From NCBI GenBank assembly GCA_002690925.1, contig NZGD01000010.1:1-56786 (forward strand): 56,786 nt of DNA, given 5' to 3'. Made by a program: the position numbers and the translations under genes. This document shows, piece after piece, positions 53,760 to 56,786 of the stretch; position 1 is the first letter of the stretch; each line of letters starts with the position of its first letter. Below the pieces are notes generated by a model. It did no database searches. It had not been told where the DNA came from and worked only from the letters and a program-made list of their open reading frames with translations. This DNA is from Rhodopirellula sp. GTDB lineage: Bacteria; Planctomycetota; Planctomycetia; Pirellulales; Pirellulaceae.

Positions 53760-54845
53760 ATGTTTTATAATCCGTGGTTTCTGACACTGTTACTATTGGT
53801 CCCCTTTGCAGCCTGGAGGCTGTGGCGGGCGAATCAAGTGACGTCCATCAACTACAGTTCCGCTGCGACTGGCTGGACAGCACGGCCCACCTTACGGCAA
53901 CGACTGATCTGGTTGCCACCAGCGATGACTCTCGTTGCGATCGTGCTCATGGTGTTGTCTTTGGCCCGCCCTAGGCACGGACGTGAACAGACGATGGTTA
54001 GCACGAATGGTGTCGCGATCGAACTGGTGGTCGACCGATCAGGAAGCATGCAAGCTTTAGATTTTCAGATTGATGGCAAGAACGTGGATCGCCTGACGGC
54101 AATCAAGAATGTTGCAGGCAAGTTTGTTCTGGGCGCGGAAGCATCTGATAGTCAGGCGGCTCTTGAAGGGCGTGTGAGTGACTTGATTGGGCTCGTTACA
54201 TTCGCTGGTTACGCCGACGCAATCACACCGCTGACCTTGGATCACGCGTTTCTCGTGGCACAGTTGCAGGGAGCAGAAATTGTTACCACCCGAGAGGAGG
54301 ATGGCACGGCCATTGGCGATGCCATTAGTCTTGCCGTCGATAAGTTGAACAATCTGGATAACCGGCAGCCAGACGAGATCAAAAGTAAAGTGGTCATCTT
54401 GCTGACCGACGGAGAGAACACAGCGGGAGAAATTGATCCCGAGGCCGCGGCAGAATTAGCCAAGACGATGGGTGTCAAAGTTTACACCATTGGTGTCGGG
54501 ACACGCGGTGTTGCACCATTCCCCGTTCGTCGATTTGATGGGCGTATCATGATTCGAAATGAGCAGGTAAGCATCGATGAAGTTACACTCGAGAAAATTG
54601 CTGAAACCACCGGTGGTAAGTATTTTCGTGCGACAGATACAGAATCGTTGGAAGCGATCTATAACGAAATCAATCAGTTGGAAACAACTGAAGTGGAAAC
54701 TCAGCAGTTCGTTGACTACCGCGAGCTTGCTGTTCAGCAGGTCAGGATAGGCAGATTCAGTGTCCCACCATTGCTTTCGATTGCGATGGGGTTGTTGACA
54801 CTGAGGATGATTCTCAGCCTTACTTTTCTAAGACGCCTTGCTTAA
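53760..54845 (+). CDS. VWA-domain membrane protein (BatA-like)
   Basis: 361 residues. Two N-terminal hydrophobic segments (WFLTLLLLVPFAAWRLW; LPPAMTLVAIVLMVLSLARP) precede a von Willebrand A domain with MIDAS residues DRSGSM, TDGENTAG and the Thr in the GTAIGDA segment; a C-terminal helix (IAMGLLTLRMILSLTFL) ends the protein. This is the BatA pattern, where the VWA domain sits between flanking membrane segments. Starts directly at the stop of the previous gene. Confidence 0.93.
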   Translation: MFYNPWFLTLLLLVPFAAWRLWRANQVTSINYSSAATGWTARPTLRQRLIWLPPAMTLVAIVLMVLSLARPRHGREQTMVSTNGVAIELVVDRSGSMQALDFQIDGKNVDRLTAIKNVAGKFVLGAEASDSQAALEGRVSDLIGLVTFAGYADAITPLTLDHAFLVAQLQGAEIVTTREEDGTAIGDAISLAVDKLNNLDNRQPDEIKSKVVILLTDGENTAGEIDPEAAAELAKTMGVKVYTIGVGTRGVAPFPVRRFDGRIMIRNEQVSIDEVTLEKIAETTGGKYFRATDTESLEAIYNEINQLETTEVETQQFVDYRELAVQQVRIGRFSVPPLLSIAMGLLTLRMILSLTFLRRLA

Positions 54846-54856
54846 GGGAGAGGGTG

Positions 54857-55909
54857 ATGAATCCAGACGAATTACAGATCGGTAATGTGCAGAATCTGCA
54901 CTGGCTGTGGATGGTGGTTGTGGTGGCGCTGCTGGCAGTGGTTTCTCTTTTCTGGCAGAGGAAGGCAGCCAAACGGTTCGCCTCAAGTGAGATGTTGACT
55001 CGAATACTGCCATGGGGAGGTATCTATCGATCTGCTGTCTCGCTCACACTCGTGATTGCCTCAATGGTGCTGCTTGTGTTCTGTATGGTTGACGTTCGGT
55101 GGGGCAAAGTGGAACGAGAGGTACCTCAGAGTGGAATTGAAGTGATGTTCGTTCTCGATGTCTCTCGGAGCATGATGGCTGAGGACGTGACACCGAATCG
55201 CCTGGAAAGAGCCAAGCAGATGATCAAGGACACGGTCGATGAGATGGCTGGTGATCGAGTCGGGCTCACGATCTTTGCGGGAGAAGCGCGACAGCAGATT
55301 CCTTTGACCAATCACTACGACGATTTCAAGCAGAGTCTTGATGAGGTGGGACCAGGCAGTCTGAACCGGGGTGGCTCTCGATTGGGAGATGCCATCACCG
55401 TTGCGTCGCGTGGTTTCTTGGAAGTGACCAATGATCATAAGGCGATCGTGCTACTGACAGATGGCGAAGATCAGGAAAGCAGGCCACTGGTCGCGACAAA
55501 GTCGGCAAAAGAAAAGAATGGCGTCCGTATCTTCACTATTGGACTTGGTGACCTTGAAACAGGGGCGAGGGTTCCTGTTCAATCGTCACGCGGGGGTGAT
55601 TATCTGACGCACTCTGGTAAGCCCGTCTGGTCAAAATTGGATGGGGCAACATTAGAGAAAATAGCAGCTGAATCGGGCGGGGCATACATTCCAGCAGGCA
55701 CGAAGCAGGTCAACATGGCTGACGTCTATCATCGCTATATTGCCAGCGTTGACCAGACCGAATTCGAGACAGCTAAGGTCGATTCTTACGAAGCGAGGTT
55801 CCAGTGGTTTCTCGCTCCAGCTTTATTGCTGCTTTTCTTGGAGGTGCTTTGGGTGCGTCGGAAATCGAATCTCGCTACCGATTCAATACGAAGGGTCGAT
55901 GTTGACTGA
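54857..55909 (+). CDS. VWA-domain membrane protein (BatB-like)
   Basis: 350 residues with the same layout: two N-terminal membrane helices, a VWA domain with MIDAS residues DVSRSM, GSRLGDA and TDGEDQES, and a C-terminal helix (LAPALLLLFLEVLWV). The AEDVTPNRLERAK segment following MIDAS is typical of BatB. GGGAGAGG precedes ATG 54857. It ends the operon; no TPR gene (BatC) follows, and the next gene is on the opposite strand. Confidence 0.93.
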   Translation: MNPDELQIGNVQNLHWLWMVVVVALLAVVSLFWQRKAAKRFASSEMLTRILPWGGIYRSAVSLTLVIASMVLLVFCMVDVRWGKVEREVPQSGIEVMFVLDVSRSMMAEDVTPNRLERAKQMIKDTVDEMAGDRVGLTIFAGEARQQIPLTNHYDDFKQSLDEVGPGSLNRGGSRLGDAITVASRGFLEVTNDHKAIVLLTDGEDQESRPLVATKSAKEKNGVRIFTIGLGDLETGARVPVQSSRGGDYLTHSGKPVWSKLDGATLEKIAAESGGAYIPAGTKQVNMADVYHRYIASVDQTEFETAKVDSYEARFQWFLAPALLLLFLEVLWVRRKSNLATDSIRRVDVD

Positions 55910-55960
55910 ATTTACCCACATTGTCTTGCGTCGTTTGAGTTCAGGGATTGAGTTGCCCTC

Positions 55961-56287
55961 TTACTTCCACCTAAGCAACCGGCGGCGTAGGCGAGGTCTT
56001 CGTGTCTTTGGTTTCATTTCTTGTTTAGGCTCGGTTGCCAGGGCTTGATGGATCATCTCCTGCGTGAGCATCGTTGCTTTGAGCAGCTCGGCTGCGGCTT
56101 CCGTTTCGACGTCGCCGACTGGCTCTTCTTGCCTCGGCTCTGAGGCCGTGTTTTCATGTTGATCCAACCAGCTTTCGACGTCGACGTAGTTTCCGGCGAA
56201 TACGTCATTACCGCCGGCATCTCGGACGACAAATTGTCTGTCACTGACGCGAAAAGCGATTCGGAATGAGTCGGTGTTTATGTTCAT
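55961..56287 (-). CDS. Small hypothetical protein
   Basis: A 108-residue protein with an N-terminal beta-rich half (SFRIAFRVSDRQFVVRDAGG), an acidic helical middle and a strongly basic C-terminus (KTRRPRLRRRLLRW). The N-terminal part looks like a short conserved planctomycete module, but I cannot name it. It converges on the BatB-like gene 51 bases away. Confidence 0.6.
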   Translation of the reverse strand: MNINTDSFRIAFRVSDRQFVVRDAGGNDVFAGNYVDVESWLDQHENTASEPRQEEPVGDVETEAAAELLKATMLTQEMIHQALATEPKQEMKPKTRRPRLRRRLLRWK

Positions 56288-56786
56288 TTGGATGTTCTCT
56301 GCTGAGGCGGCTTTTATGCGTTTGCAGGATTGGTTACGTGCGCGGGCATGGACTTTGATTCAACTCCATTTGTCGATGAATCGTGTTGGTGCATGGTGCA
56401 TGGGCTTCACTCAGGTGAGCGTCGCAGCCTTCACGCAGCATGGGGCTGCTCAATTTGGAAATTGAGGATGAATTTGAATCGTCGGATTCTGATCCGTCCG
56501 GCAGACCATTCATGCTGCGTTTATTGAGTGCGCATGGATCGTCGACCCATCACTGAAACATGCCGTTGATTTTGAGACGCGTCGGGAGAAATTTCTGACT
56601 TAAGAAAAGAAACTGAAAGTCAAGCAACTTTTCATGAAGACGCGCGAATTAAACGCAGTCCGGGATGGTTGCCCTGGGTCTGGTCAGATGATTTTTGTCA
56701 GTACAGGCGTCTTGGGTGGAACTAGCTAGACTTCGAGAACCTATGGGCCGCTGGAAGGCCACCTACACGGGGGGGGGCGTCAGGCC
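56288..56786. other. Tail region, no gene seen
   Basis: About 500 bases with no convincing coding frame. A G-run (eight G's) occurs near the end at about 56770-56777. It may hold the promoter of the small minus-strand gene. Confidence 0.3.

Noticed and set aside
1..56786. CRISPR arrays, insertion sequences, prophage or rRNA
   Set aside because: No repeat-spacer pattern, transposase, integrase or rRNA sequence was seen.

Overview
The window is from a planctomycete of the Pirellulales type (Rhodopirellula-like, moderate GC). Lineage markers are a BBP7-type outer-membrane barrel protein, a very large secreted protein with the planctomycete extracellular N-terminal signature followed by DUF11 repeats, a PVC-type haem-binding CxxCH protein, an ECF sigma factor next to a membrane Ser/Thr kinase, a MoxR/DUF58/VWA (Bat-like) operon and futalosine-pathway menaquinone genes. 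No phage, insertion sequence, integrase, CRISPR array or rRNA was seen.

Layout. 1-2.8 kb: end of rpsO, then pnp and a clear terminator. 3-6.6 kb: an esterase, a MerR/B12-domain (CarH-like) regulator and a divergent sigma-70 family gene, separated by a region with repeated TGAACG/CGTTCA sites. 7-8 kb: a selenocysteine tRNA gene (selC) divergent from a thioredoxin-fold gene with an in-frame UGA at the first Cys of its CxxC motif, followed by a SECIS-like hairpin; I read this as a selenoprotein. 8-10.3 kb: a UbiA-family prenyltransferase (mqnP-like) and mqnE. 10.4-15.1 kb: a haem-binding CxxCH protein translationally overlapped with an M28 peptidase. 15.8-23.5 kb: BBP7 protein, large DUF11 surface protein, a small secreted protein and a lipoprotein. 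23.9-27.8 kb: a 1,296-codon open frame with no family I recognise.

27.9-39.5 kb: a long minus-strand housekeeping block read in the order purU, dnaG, rpoD, a zinc-ribbon coiled-coil gene, coaE, rho, ribH, and finally a PafA/Dop-fold (pupylation-type) enzyme with a membrane-spanning insertion. 40-43 kb: YkgJ-like Cys-cluster gene, hisS, and a membrane alpha/beta hydrolase. 43.6-50 kb: ECF sigma factor plus TPR kinase, a NagA-like deacetylase with an altered metal-ligand motif, and a proline-rich lipoprotein. 50.7-55.9 kb: moxR, DUF58, a BatD-like membrane gene and two VWA genes in one tight operon; then a small minus-strand gene and an empty tail.

The three places most worth attention are (i) the selC/UGA-peroxiredoxin pair, which ordinary gene calling would split into two fragments; (ii) the regulator/sigma pair, whose B12-ligand residues are lost while a shared operator array is present; and (iii) the membrane-inserted PafA/Dop-like protein. 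Start sites were re-chosen where ribosome binding sites were visible (pnp, haem protein, M28 peptidase, dnaG, nagA, hisS, DUF58, BatD-like, kinase).
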